Assembly: GCF_000304475.1 (NCBI RefSeq)
Contig: NC_018941.1
Coordinates: 1,302,001 to 1,366,000, forward strand
Reading direction: 5' to 3'
Origin: Kazachstania africana CBS 2517
Taxonomy: Eukaryota > Ascomycota > Saccharomycetes > Saccharomycetales > Saccharomycetaceae
Length of the DNA stretch: 64,000 bases
The position numbers were made by a program, and so were the translations under genes. The notes beneath the pieces were generated by a model, which was not told the origin of the DNA, searched no databases, and saw only the letters and a list, made by a program, of their open reading frames with translations. Positions 50,364-60,032 of this stretch are shown piece after piece. Every line of letters starts with the position of its first letter. Positions within the stretch are counted from its first letter, which is position 1.

Positions 50364-51851
50364 ATGATGATTAATATCTCTTCGAAAGGATCTATAGTAC
50401 ATTTGGTGAAATTGACTTCCTATACATCAAGATTCTATACAATGTCAAGCATTAAATCCAGCTTCAGGGCCGAAACTGACTCATTCGGTGAAATTAATGT
50501 GCCTAATGATAAATATTGGGGTGCTCAAACTCAAAGATCATTACAGAATTTCAAGATAGGTGGAGAGAGAGAAAAGATACCAATTCCAATTATTGAAGCG
50601 TTTGGTATTTTGAAAAAATCTGCTGCTATTGTCAATGAAAGACTAGGTACTTTAGATTCTGAATTGGCTAAAAATATCATAATTGCTGCCGATGAAGTGT
50701 CTCAAGGCAAATTGAATGATCATTTCCCATTAGTTGTTTTCCAAACAGGTTCAGGAACACAATCTAATATGAACGCAAACGAAGTTATCTCAAACAGAGC
50801 TATTGAGTTAATGGGTGGAAAATTAGGTTCTAAAACGGTCCACCCAAATAATCATGTTAACCAATCACAATCATCAAACGATACTTTCCCAACTGTAATG
50901 CACATTGCAGCCATGCTAGAAATTACAAGGAAATTATTACCTGAACTGAATAGTTTGAAAAATTCTTTGGATAAAAAATCAAATGAATTCAATGATATTG
51001 TAAAAATTGGTAGAACTCACTTACAAGATGCTACACCATTGACATTGGGTCAAGAATTTAGTGGTTACGTCCAACAAATGACCAATGGTATTAGAAGAAT
51101 TGAGACTGCTCTATACCATCTAAAATTTTTAGCTCAAGGTGGTACTGCGGTTGGTACTGGTCTAAACACTAAAGCTGGTTTCGACAAATTAATAGCAGAG
51201 CAAATTTCGGAAGAAACTGGCATAAACTTTGAAACTGCCCCAAATAAATTTGAAGCCTTAGCTGCACATGACGCTATAGTGGAGGTAAGCGGTGCTTTGA
51301 ATACTTTAGCATGCTCACTTTTCAAGATTGCGCAAGATATTAGATACTTAGGTTCCGGTCCACGTTGCGGTTATGGTGAGCTAAGTCTTCCAGAAAATGA
51401 GCCTGGTTCTTCAATTATGCCAGGAAAAGTTAATCCGACTCAGAATGAGGCAATGACCCAAGTATGTATTCAGGTAATGGGTAATCACTCTACTATCACT
51501 TTTGCTGGTTCTCAAGGTCAGTTCGAATTGAATGTTTATAAACCATTACTTATCTCCAATCTTCTGTCCTCTATAAGATTGTTAACTGATGCATCTTACT
51601 CATTTAGAGTCCATTGCATCGATGGCTTGAAGGCAAATAGGGAGAACATAACCGAAAATCTAAATAAATCTTTAATGCTCGTGACTGCATTGAATCCATA
51701 CATTGGTTACGATAATGCGTCCAAGATTGCTAAGAATGCTCATCATAAGAATATTACTTTGAAAGAGTCAGCCCTAGAATTAGGTTTATTAACTGAGGAA
51801 CAATTCAGTGAATGGGTTATCCCAGAAAAGATGATAGGTCCAAAACAATAA
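50364..51851 (+). CDS. FUM1: fumarase (class II), mitochondrial and cytosolic
   Basis: 495 residues; S. cerevisiae Fum1 is 488. It interconverts fumarate and malate in the TCA cycle; the cytosolic form serves the DNA damage response and fumarate clearance. An N-terminal presequence rich in Ser, Lys and Arg precedes Met27 ([16 protein letters not shown]), where the conserved enzyme begins. [22 protein letters not shown] and [16 protein letters not shown] form the active site, and the fumarase signature [11 protein letters not shown] lies at about 347-357. KEL3-FUM1 proximity is conserved, but the relative orientation differs from S. cerevisiae. Confidence 0.97.
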   Translation: MMINISSKGSIVHLVKLTSYTSRFYTMSSIKSSFRAETDSFGEINVPNDKYWGAQTQRSLQNFKIGGEREKIPIPIIEAFGILKKSAAIVNERLGTLDSELAKNIIIAADEVSQGKLNDHFPLVVFQTGSGTQSNMNANEVISNRAIELMGGKLGSKTVHPNNHVNQSQSSNDTFPTVMHIAAMLEITRKLLPELNSLKNSLDKKSNEFNDIVKIGRTHLQDATPLTLGQEFSGYVQQMTNGIRRIETALYHLKFLAQGGTAVGTGLNTKAGFDKLIAEQISEETGINFETAPNKFEALAAHDAIVEVSGALNTLACSLFKIAQDIRYLGSGPRCGYGELSLPENEPGSSIMPGKVNPTQNEAMTQVCIQVMGNHSTITFAGSQGQFELNVYKPLLISNLLSSIRLLTDASYSFRVHCIDGLKANRENITENLNKSLMLVTALNPYIGYDNASKIAKNAHHKNITLKESALELGLLTEEQFSEWVIPEKMIGPKQ

Positions 51852-52116
51852 TTAAAATACCTAACCACCTTATATATCTATAAGTAATTAGACTAGTAAT
51901 TGAAAAAATAAGGGTGCCCCTTTGATGTTTATAACAGGACATCGAGATTATCGTCAGTCCAAAAACACCATCTAAATCGGTTGTCTTGTTATGCTAATTT
52001 AGTTAAAGTATCGTTTAAAAAAAGTTAAGTAGAGATGCAAATGCAACAAGCACTCTCAGAGAGTTCTTTAAACACTTGTGTAAATTGAACGCATGGCAAG
52101 TATGATTAAAAAATAA
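51852..52116. other. FUM1 3' flank
   Basis: 265 bases between FUM1 and tRNA-Ala; no gene seen. Confidence 0.45.
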
Positions 52117-52189
52117 TGGACGAGTCCGGAATCGAACCGAAGACCTCTCCCATGCTAAGGGAGCGCGCTACCAACTACGCCACACGCCC
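52117..52189 (-). tRNA. tA(AGC): tRNA-Ala (anticodon AGC)
   Basis: Reads GGGCGTGTGGCGTAGTTGG...CTTAGCATG...GGTTCGATTCC...CTCGTCCA on the minus strand, 73 nt. All arms and the A and B boxes are intact, and it is near-identical to the S. cerevisiae gene, including its U-U mismatch in the acceptor stem. A T-rich stretch follows at 52103-52114 on the reverse strand. LTR material lies just upstream of the gene. Confidence 0.97.
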
Positions 52190-52278
52190 GTGATTTGTTG
52201 ACCATCATCACAAGTTCAATACTTAAAAAGGCCGAAGATATAGGATAAATATAACTTGCCTTGTACATATTCTAGTTC

Positions 52279-52349
52279 TGCTGGACATGCCATTATACTG
52301 ACATTTCAATGTTTTGATTTTTCTAGTATTCGTTTTGTTTTATTATCTG
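52279..52349 (+). mobile_element. LTR 5'-end fragment
   Basis: TGCTGGACATGCCATTATACTGACATTTCAATG matches the first bases of the solo LTR family, then diverges after about 40 bases. It is only 90 bp upstream of tRNA-Ala and directly precedes another LTR start. Confidence 0.7.
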
Positions 52350-52449
52350 TGCTGGAAATGACATTATACTGACATTTCAATGTTCTGATAGTTAGAATGA
52401 CAAATTTAAAATGTTCTAGAAGAATTCAATTACAAAATAATGAGGTAAT
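52350..52449 (+). mobile_element. LTR 5'-end fragment (100 bp)
   Basis: A second LTR start (TGCTGGAAATGACATTATAC...) that runs as far as the AATGAGGTAAT segment and is then cut by the start of the next LTR at 52450. This looks like insertion of one LTR into another or unequal recombination. Confidence 0.8.
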
Positions 52450-52913
52450 TGCTGGAAATGGCAATATACCGACATTTCAATGTTTTGATAGTTAGCATGA
52501 CTAATTTAGAATGTTATAGAAGATATGAACAATAATTATGGTGTGATAAACACGATTGTTTGTTGACACGAAATAATTATGGTGTGATAAACACGATTGT
52601 TTGTTGACATGAAATATTTATGGTGTGATAAACACGATAACGTATTGACTCATAAATCTATAACATGATAATTGGCATAATTCAAATTATGTTGGAAATT
52701 GTATAAATACTCAGGTGAACACTGAAGTTTGATCAAAGTTTGTCAAAATGTATATTATTTATTGTATATTTTATTGTATAGAAAACCAGTGCATTATTTG
52801 GTATAACCACTGATTAGTAAGAATTATTTTAATTATTTGACTGACATCCACAACATGAACAATATTAACGATAATAATATACAAGAGGCATCCTCTAATC
52901 TTCCTTTACGTCA
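52450..52913 (+). mobile_element. solo LTR, variant with internal 41-bp tandem repeats
   Basis: Starts TGCTGGAAATGGCAATATACC and ends TTCCTTTACGTCA. The 3' 240 bases are close to the other LTRs: TATA segment GTATAAATACTC near 52700, and an ATG at 52856 opening the same short frame MNNINDNNIQE. The U3 part differs and holds a 41-bp triplication. The flanks GTAAT (left) and GTCAC (right) do not match, so no target duplication remains. It is 261 bp upstream of tRNA-Ala, in opposite orientation to it. Confidence 0.85.
52531..52650 (+). repeat. three tandem copies of a 41-bp unit within an LTR
   Basis: Units start at 52531, 52572 and 52613. All contain ATTTATGG or ATTATGG followed by TGTGATAAACACGAT. 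The first two differ at one position, and the third is diverged at its end. The other LTRs in the window have a single diverged counterpart (TGTGATAAAATCGAT). Confidence 0.9.
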
Positions 52914-53294
52914 GTCACATTAGAAAACAGTTAAAACGAGCCGTCTAAACTATTTTCATCTTGCGCACCTACCTTTTCTTTCATCAATCTGGTAGAGCAA
53001 TATTTTCGCAGAATACTTTGGTATCGAGCCGTTCCTCATTAATAAGGCGTAGCCAGTGTAATATTTCGATTTCTCTTCCTCGGCATTTGAGGAACCCTCG
53101 CACAAGTCTTACTTCATCAAAAAAAGGTCGATGACAGACCTTTGATGACGATTATAGGGGAAACGACGAGCCATACATATGTTGTCTCTATACATATATA
53201 TATTATATATACCTTTGTTATTCAAAACTGCCAACTAAGCAATCGCCATCCTTCATCCAGACTTCTATCCAAAAACTGCTTTTAAAAGTGAAAA
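52914..53294. other. yapsin gene 5' flank
   Basis: 381 bases between the LTR and the protease gene. A TATATATATTATATATA tract near 53197-53211 is the likely TATA region. Confidence 0.5.
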
Positions 53295-54911
53295 ATGCTG
53301 ATTTTTACTTCACAATTATTTCTTGCTTACGTTAGTACCGCCGCACTTGGCAATATGGTACTACCTGAAATATCAAGATTTAGCCAACATAATAATGGAT
53401 TCTTAGACCTTCAATTTAACAAGTTATATGGCACCTCTTTCGACATAGCAAAAAAGTGGCAAGATATTAATTTAGGACAACATAATCTCAATTTCAAACA
53501 AAGCGAACTCTATAAGAGAGCTTCTTCTGACTATCAAGAATTAGAAATAAAAAATCAGCAAAGCTTTTATTCTTTGGATCTGTTCATTGGCACCCCTGGA
53601 CAAAATGTAACTGTGCAGATAGATACTGGCTCTTCTGATTTATGGGTAACAGGTTCTAATAATCCATATTGCAACGGTTCTACGTTCAGTGACACAGTAC
53701 CATCACGAGAGCTATTTAACTGTTCCCAGTACGGGACTTTCAACACTAATAAATCAAGTACCTGGTCCTCTAATAATAGCCGTTTTTTCATACAGTACGG
53801 TGATACAACGTTCGCCTCTGGCACTTGGGGACGAGATGTTATGAGTATCAATGGATTAAACGTCACTGGATTGACGTTTGCAGTGGCTAATGCCTCAAAT
53901 TCTTCAAATAGTGTCCTTGGTATTGGATTAACCCAGTTGGAAACTACATATAATGGAAGTAATTCATCTCATTCTTACACATATGCCAATTTTCCTGTAG
54001 TATTGAAGAATGCAGGATTGACCGAGTCAATTTCTTATTCACTCTTTCTCAATGAATTAGACGCCGAAAGCGGTTCAATACTGTTTGGTGCTGTTGACCA
54101 TTCGAAATATTCTGGTAACCTCTACACCCTACCATTAGTAAATACGTATAAAGATCGTGGCTTTCCAAATCCAATAGAGTTCGCAGTTACCTTACAAGGA
54201 ATTGGTATCGTATCGGGCTCAAAGAAGACAACCATAACACAGACAAAATTAGCTGCTATATTAGATTCTGGAACTTCATTAACTGTTTTACCGGGTACCA
54301 TTATTCATAGTATTGCATCCTCACTTAATGGCAGATATAGTCCATTAATCGATAGCTATCTCGTTAGCTGCTCCTTAAGAAATTCTACCAACACAAATCT
54401 AGTATTTGATTTTGGGGGGTTTACTATCAAAGGGACACTATCCAATTTTATTCTAGAGATAGAGGATGATATTTGTATTCTTGGTCTCAGCTCAGTAGAT
54501 GAAAACAGTGTGATTCTAGGTGATACCTTTTTAGCAAGTGCCTATGTTGTTTATGACTTGGAAAATTTGCAAATCTCAATGGCACAGGCTAAATTCGATA
54601 ATAGTACCAGTGATATTGATGTTATCAGGGGGAATAGTGGTGTCCCAAGTGCCATAAAAGCGCCCGGCTACTCTAGCACTTGGACTGCTACACCAAGTTC
54701 AATTAGTACAGGCGGTAATATATTCCCCACAGTAACCAGTAGGAGCTCGACACAGACTAGTACACATAAGGGTAATTCAGACGCTTCAACGACGTCAAGC
54801 ACGCAAACCAAAAAGAACTATGGTAATAGAGAAAATCCACGAATCCTATCTTCAATTTACTTTCTACCCATCATCAATTTAATATTGGACCCCCTTTTTG
54901 ATGGCCTATAA
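53295..54911 (+). CDS. yapsin-type GPI-anchored aspartyl protease
   Basis: 538 residues, in the size range of Yps1/Mkc7/Yps3. Yapsins cleave after basic residues at the cell surface and remodel the wall. A signal peptide (about 1-19) is followed by a pro-segment ending at Lys74-Arg75, a dibasic maturation site. First catalytic motif DTGSSDLWV (Asp110), a Cys-bounded loop (Cys126-Cys143), flap Tyr168, second motif DSGTSLTVLPG (Asp324). Many N-glycosylation sites, then a Ser/Thr-rich stalk (about 470-505) and a hydrophobic C-terminus that fits a GPI signal, although it ends in a polar PLFDGL. Both aspartates are intact. It cannot be tied to one YPS gene by sequence alone. Confidence 0.88.
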   Translation: MLIFTSQLFLAYVSTAALGNMVLPEISRFSQHNNGFLDLQFNKLYGTSFDIAKKWQDINLGQHNLNFKQSELYKRASSDYQELEIKNQQSFYSLDLFIGTPGQNVTVQIDTGSSDLWVTGSNNPYCNGSTFSDTVPSRELFNCSQYGTFNTNKSSTWSSNNSRFFIQYGDTTFASGTWGRDVMSINGLNVTGLTFAVANASNSSNSVLGIGLTQLETTYNGSNSSHSYTYANFPVVLKNAGLTESISYSLFLNELDAESGSILFGAVDHSKYSGNLYTLPLVNTYKDRGFPNPIEFAVTLQGIGIVSGSKKTTITQTKLAAILDSGTSLTVLPGTIIHSIASSLNGRYSPLIDSYLVSCSLRNSTNTNLVFDFGGFTIKGTLSNFILEIEDDICILGLSSVDENSVILGDTFLASAYVVYDLENLQISMAQAKFDNSTSDIDVIRGNSGVPSAIKAPGYSSTWTATPSSISTGGNIFPTVTSRSSTQTSTHKGNSDASTTSSTQTKKNYGNRENPRILSSIYFLPIINLILDPLFDGL

Positions 54912-55528
54912 AAAAAGCCTTTCGAGTCTTCGTAGAATTATGAAAGTCTGGACATTGATATACCCAAATCTCTTGCGTCTCATATTCATCTGAACCCTAA
55001 AAATGACTAAATATGTAACATTTTCACAGAATTAATTTCAGCGTTATGTTCTAAGTTCCGTACGTATCCAGTCAACCCATCTACTAGATACCACAGACAG
55101 TAACAATCGATGCCCTACAATAAGTTTCACCTACCAATATCTATGGGACAGTATGAACTCTTCCAAAAAACAATACATAAATCTGGTGATTATGTGCTTT
55201 TGAAACGTTCGACCAGAACGCTTGATATATTGAGTGCACTTCGCAAGCTGTCCTCTGTGGAATAATTCGGGATTAACTTCAAGTAGGTAGTTAATAGCAT
55301 TGTCTACGCTTTAATATACATATATATATATATATATTAGTTAGGTGACCTCTAAAAAATTAGAGGTTACCAAAAAAAAAGTATCGGGCTTCTCATAATA
55401 AACCTTCACATACAAAGGGCATTAAACCTCGGTATTTGTGCCATGATGATATGTCATGATAATTGAACACAAGACGTTGGTGACAATAAATATAAAAAAA
55501 ATAGTAAAAATTTTAACTTTAAAAAAGT
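54912..55528. other. yapsin 3' flank
   Basis: About 620 bases with a TA tract (55318-55336) and a short inverted repeat ACCTCTAA...TTAGAGGT near 55349-55369 followed by an A-run, possibly an end signal. No gene seen. Confidence 0.45.
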
Positions 55529-55601
55529 CTTCCCCGCCAGGACTCGAACCTGGAATCTTCTGGTTCGTAGCCAGACGCCGTGACCATTGGGCCACGAGGA
55601 A
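55529..55601 (-). tRNA. tR(ACG): tRNA-Arg (anticodon ACG)
   Basis: Reads TTCCTCGTGGCCCAATGG...GGCTACGAACC...GGTTCGAGTCC...CGGGGAAG on the minus strand, 73 nt with all arms intact. It matches the S. cerevisiae tRNA-Arg(ACG) gene almost base for base. The transcript runs into A/T-rich sequence. Confidence 0.97.
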
Positions 55602-56259
55602 CAAGATTGTATGTTGGCTAGCATCAAATTAGACTCTATCATAAAGTTGTATTGAGCTACTAGACCACTCCTCAGTACCGTAGACCTATCCAATGATTCG
55701 AAGACAAACATGATGCATATAACTACATCTCATCAAGTCTTACACATCTGATGATGCTAAGCAAGGCTAGATGGAGCTAAACCTCGATTATAGAAGATAT
55801 TTCAATCGAATATTTGAGGTGTTAATTGTAATCAAGTACAGATTATGAAGAGGCGTTTAGCGATCAACAGTTGCTCTGCCCTCTCTTGAAGAGTTTCTAA
55901 ACAATGACATTGTAGTATAAACAAGATCTAAGAATTAGTTGTAATAACCAAGTCAATAAAGGACAATACAAGCACATGGAATCATCGTGATGCTTTGTTT
56001 AAAAGTGCACAGTATGTAAAACTATAGAGAACTTGTGCTCGCTCAAAATGGCCATATCTCAAGACTAACAGCGATCACTAGCACGAACTGTCCAATAGCA
56101 TCTTTTGTAATTGCCTGACGGACGATGTTAATACTAAAGAATTTGTAGAAGTCTTGAATTAGGAAATTATTTAGAGAAATCTTTTATAATACTTTTTATC
56201 GAGATCTTAATGTCGGGAATTCATTAATAGAAGTAAAGGACTAAAACTTTGAAAGAGCT
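55602..56259. other. upstream of tRNA-Arg; contains a diverged dispersed repeat
   Basis: Between about 55730 and 55830 the sequence aligns, in reverse, with 1290-1410 (shared core CTCGATTATAGAAGATAT). The rest is unrecognised, AT-rich, and probably degraded mobile-element sequence given the Gag-like ORF next to it. Confidence 0.45.
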
Positions 56260-57135
56260 TCAAGCATGTTCAGTGCTTCTCCGTACTATATGTGAACGTG
56301 CCCTTTTTCTTGGTTGCTCATCAATAGAGTCATGATCACAATCGTGATATCTCCGAATAGCATTCGTTTGATACAAGCATTTGACATCATCGAGAATCAA
56401 CTCAATTGTCAAAGTATCTATTTGTTTCTCCCACTTCCTGGCTAGGCCTTTAATGGAAGATTTGAATTTTTCTGACAATGCTGTCACGAGTCTAATAACT
56501 TTATATTCCTCTGACACCTTGACAGTAGTACATATATTTTGGAGAATATCTATACACTCGTATTGCCTTGAAATGCTCTCAATAGAACTTAAATCCAGAT
56601 TACGAAGAATTTCTTCCACCCTGTGAGATGGTTTCCTGGGTAATAATGAACCAATGAGTAGCCTAAAGTTTTTCGATATATATTTGACGGTGGGTCCATC
56701 TTTGGGGCCTCTCGCACATTCTTCAGGGAAGACTAATGGAAAAACTACTTTACTGACAAAGTATGCCTCCCCCTCTTCAATAATGTTTGGATAAGCTGGG
56801 TAGGGAAATATGGCAAAATTGTACAGGTTAAAGGCCTCTAAAATTTGCTGAAACTGATTCACCCACAAAACGCAGCTTACTGTGCCTTCTGACAGACTAG
56901 GTCGGACAGTTAAGTGTTTTTTAATTTCATCTCTTATTTTGTTAGTGAATCTGTTTGACATATACTCTTTTAAGCTTAGTTTGTTGAAGTCTATGTTGTA
57001 TTTCATGTAATTAGCAGAATGAATATTTGTCCAGACGTACTTCTCAGTTGCCAAGTCATATGGGACAGATAATTTTTTCGAATATGGGCACGATTTTAGA
57101 GAAATAAGATGATGATGACAGCAACTGTGTATCAT
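56260..57135 (-). CDS. orphan Gag-like ORF (Ty capsid-type)
   Basis: 291 residues from the first ATG at 57135 (the frame opens six codons earlier at a TTG). No known enzyme domain. The pattern VLWVNQFQQILEAFNLYNF, then ILRNLDL, then VTALSEKFKSSIKGLARKWEKQIDTLTIELILDDVKCLY is like the helical capsid region of Ty1/copia Gag, and the basic C-terminus (PRKRARSHIVRR) is like a Gag nucleic-acid-binding tail. There is no protease, integrase or reverse-transcriptase frame next to it and no matching LTR pair, yet the frame is open throughout. It could be a recent relic or a domesticated gag gene. The 5' end may be truncated. Confidence 0.5.
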   Translation of the reverse strand: MIHSCCHHHLISLKSCPYSKKLSVPYDLATEKYVWTNIHSANYMKYNIDFNKLSLKEYMSNRFTNKIRDEIKKHLTVRPSLSEGTVSCVLWVNQFQQILEAFNLYNFAIFPYPAYPNIIEEGEAYFVSKVVFPLVFPEECARGPKDGPTVKYISKNFRLLIGSLLPRKPSHRVEEILRNLDLSSIESISRQYECIDILQNICTTVKVSEEYKVIRLVTALSEKFKSSIKGLARKWEKQIDTLTIELILDDVKCLYQTNAIRRYHDCDHDSIDEQPRKRARSHIVRRSTEHA

Positions 57136-57766
57136 TATCCAAAATAACTTCAAGTATCTAATTCTGCTGATACTCTATCTATTTAGCATTATACTTATTC
57201 CTGTGTTTGCTTTTTTGTGAATCAAGTCGAGGATAATTAATGTACGATGGTGTATCATACAGATGTTTGTGTCACAAAGGCCTTTTCCCGTCAGCATGAA
57301 AGGGCTTATTCATATATCATCTAAAGAGACGCATCAGAAACATATATAAAGGAACGTGCTCAGAATAAGATATATTTCAGAAGGAAAGAACGTATTTTAA
57401 CAATGTCTTGAGAAACTACTACTCTGCCTTCACCCGAGTTACTTTAATGACTCGTAGTGGGACAAGTGATTACAATATATCAAGCCTTATATAAATTCTA
57501 GACATACCCCATATAATTAGGGTACATTATGTGTGCTTACGCTGTGTCCAGTACAGATAGCGTAAAGTTTCCATCAATATGAAGAACGTGTTCTTCGATC
57601 GTCTTTCATGTTGGAAATTATAAGATCTCGGACTTTCTTTTATCCTTTAGGCTGATTATTTGATGTAGAAAATTATCCTATATAAGTTGTAAGAAGCATT
57701 TATCCTTTGAATGAAACTACTTTTAGTGGTCCAAAGCGTCGAAATAGCCTAACGTTCCCAGTTTTT
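57136..57766. other. intergenic region before the subtilase gene
   Basis: Divergent flanks of the Gag-like ORF and the protease. A 13-codon upstream ORF (ATG at 57711, MKLLLVVQS...) ends before the protease ATG. Nothing else was recognised. Confidence 0.45.
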
Positions 57767-59140
57767 ATGATGAATCCTCTTTTATTCTGGTACACCTCTT
57801 TTGTACTTACAGGGGGATGTCTTTCATTGTTGCTGCCGGAAATATTCCAGTGTAGGGGTATAGAAACGATAAGCCAAAAAGATAGAGATAGCACTTTCTC
57901 CAGAACAGAAGTCTTGGAACACTTGAGTGCAAAGCAGAATGACATAATAAAAGATCAATATATTGTTATTTTTAAAAATAGTGCTATGATGGCTGAAAAA
58001 GAACTTCATTTCAAACAACTCAAGAATTTTATTAAAACCTATTCCTATGAATGGGATGAAAAGGATGACCATAAATCAAATCTCAACATTTTCAAAATTG
58101 GTACCACCCTTTCTGGTTATATATTAAGAGGTCCAATAGAAACTTTGCAGCTTTTGCGCCAAGATCCAATAGTTCAACTGATTGAACCTGACTCAAAAGT
58201 ACATGCTCTAAAGCTGAAAATACAAGAAGATACACCTTGGGGTCTTTCTAGAATATCACAGAGACCAAGAGTTAGGATTGGCCAGGATCAATTATACTAC
58301 TATGATGATGCTACTTCCGGGAATGTTACCGCATACGTTCTTGATACTGGCATTATGATTTCACACGAGCAATTTAATGGCAGGGCGCGCTGGGGCAAAA
58401 CAATTGTGCCTAATGATGTTGATGAAGATAATAGCGGTCATGGAACGCACGTTGCTGGTATTATTGCGTCTGATAAGTTTGGAGTTGCCAAAACTTGCGA
58501 AGTAGTCGCCGTCAAAGTCTTAAGAAGTAACGGAGAAGGTGATATGTCCGATGTGCTCAAGGGAATTGAATTTGTTGTTGACGATCATTCGAAAAATAAA
58601 AATTATAGTAAAGGGTCCGTGGTGAATCTGTCATTAGGGGCTTCCAAATCACCAGCTCTGGTACTAGCTATTGACGCTGCCATAAGTGAAAATATACATT
58701 TTGCAGTTGCGGCAGGTAATGAGAATATGGATGCATGCTATACTTCTCCAGCCGATGCTCGTCGAGCAATTACTGTGGGCGCATCGATTTTTAGTGATGA
58801 AAGAGCTTTTTTTTCAAATTGGGGGGAGTGTGTTGATGTATTTGCGCCAGGTATGAATGTAATGTCCACTTATATTGGCTCTGATAATGCAACGTTAAGC
58901 TTGTCAGGAACTTCTGCCGCAGCACCATATACCGCAGGGTTAATAGCATACTATTTATCTCTACAGCCAGACAAAGATAGTGGGTACTTCACCGGAGAAA
59001 TGACCCCCAGTAAACTAAAGGAAAAAATCGTTGCATTCGGCTCGAAAGATGTACTGTATGAGCTGCCTGAAAACACACCAAACATTGTTATTTATAACGG
59101 TGCTGGAAGGAATTTGAGCCATTTTTGGAAGGATTATTGA
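57767..59140 (+). CDS. subtilisin-like serine protease (Prb1/Ysp3 family)
   Basis: 457 residues from the first ATG in frame (Met-Met at 57767); the frame extends 20 codons upstream only to a TTG. Close in length to Ysp3 (478) and shorter than Prb1 (635), lacking the Prb1 C-terminal propeptide. Signal peptide (about 1-25), an inhibitor-I9 type prodomain (about 60-150, DQYIVIFKN...), then the peptidase S8 domain with the full triad: Asp193 (VLDTGI), His225 (GHGTHVAG), Ser383 (SGTSAAAP), and oxyanion Asn318 (AAGNEN). The usual SGTSMAxPH is SGTSAAAPY here, altered around the serine. The end NIVIYNGAGRNLSHFW matches the family C-terminus. It is a vacuolar or secreted protease; the ortholog among PRB1, YSP3 and RRT12 is not decided. 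Confidence 0.85.
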   Translation: MMNPLLFWYTSFVLTGGCLSLLLPEIFQCRGIETISQKDRDSTFSRTEVLEHLSAKQNDIIKDQYIVIFKNSAMMAEKELHFKQLKNFIKTYSYEWDEKDDHKSNLNIFKIGTTLSGYILRGPIETLQLLRQDPIVQLIEPDSKVHALKLKIQEDTPWGLSRISQRPRVRIGQDQLYYYDDATSGNVTAYVLDTGIMISHEQFNGRARWGKTIVPNDVDEDNSGHGTHVAGIIASDKFGVAKTCEVVAVKVLRSNGEGDMSDVLKGIEFVVDDHSKNKNYSKGSVVNLSLGASKSPALVLAIDAAISENIHFAVAAGNENMDACYTSPADARRAITVGASIFSDERAFFSNWGECVDVFAPGMNVMSTYIGSDNATLSLSGTSAAAPYTAGLIAYYLSLQPDKDSGYFTGEMTPSKLKEKIVAFGSKDVLYELPENTPNIVIYNGAGRNLSHFWKDY

Positions 59141-60032
59141 GACATTATCACATCTTACACACATAAAATTTAACTGCTCTTTATCCCTGGCCTTCCTGAA
59201 AAGAGGGAAATAAAACTAGTAATAGCATATTCTAGCTTCAGCTGCTCCTGTGTTGGATTCGAACAATAATGTAATACCCAAGAAAGTAAGACACATATTC
59301 TCCAGAAAGGATGAAAAGACATGCGGTGTTCTTTTAAAGAAATGCGTTAACGACCTTCTTTCGTATTTAGTCTGTCGTTCCTGACCGGATAGACTCGAAC
59401 CATCTTTGATAAAGGTAATTTGAAACACTTTTTGAAAAGCGCTGTTGAAGAACCGTCATTTTTTTGCGGACTTATAGCATGTTCTTCTTATATAAGAACC
59501 GAAATTGCCTGCTCGATCAATAGTACTCGATTTTTTGGACGAACATTGGGACAAGTAATAATAATGGTAGGAAGGTGTTTTACTGATGAATGAAAGTGAA
59601 TGAAAATTTACTGATGTGTCACAAACTTGGCGCATATAACATATAATAGTAAAATATATGTAGCTATACTAAAAAAGTTTCCAGCTAATCCGACTATCCA
59701 GAGCGTTGCTTTGATAATTAAATAAAGCAAACTCACCGGTAACATTATTTGATTGTCATAATTTGAAAAATTAGTAGAAGTGCTTAAGAGGGGAATTGTT
59801 TCATTCAGAAATATACCTAACTGGTAGAAAGTTGCCTCGATACGTCAATGAGAGATCTTTTTCAATTTCGTTCTTTTCCTTTTATAAAATTATTAGCTGA
59901 GCTTCATTGCTCAAGAATGGAAAATGTCAATTAATTGTTCTTTGTTTATTTTGAAAACAAGAATTTCCTAATTAATCCACTTGTCTACCGTGAATTAGAT
60001 CTTTCTGTACCTGAAGTCCCTAAACGTACGTC
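59141..60032. other. gene-free stretch downstream of the subtilase
   Basis: About 890 bases, AT-rich; the small frame at 59216-59428 on the minus strand is unsupported. It leads into nested LTRs. Confidence 0.45.
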
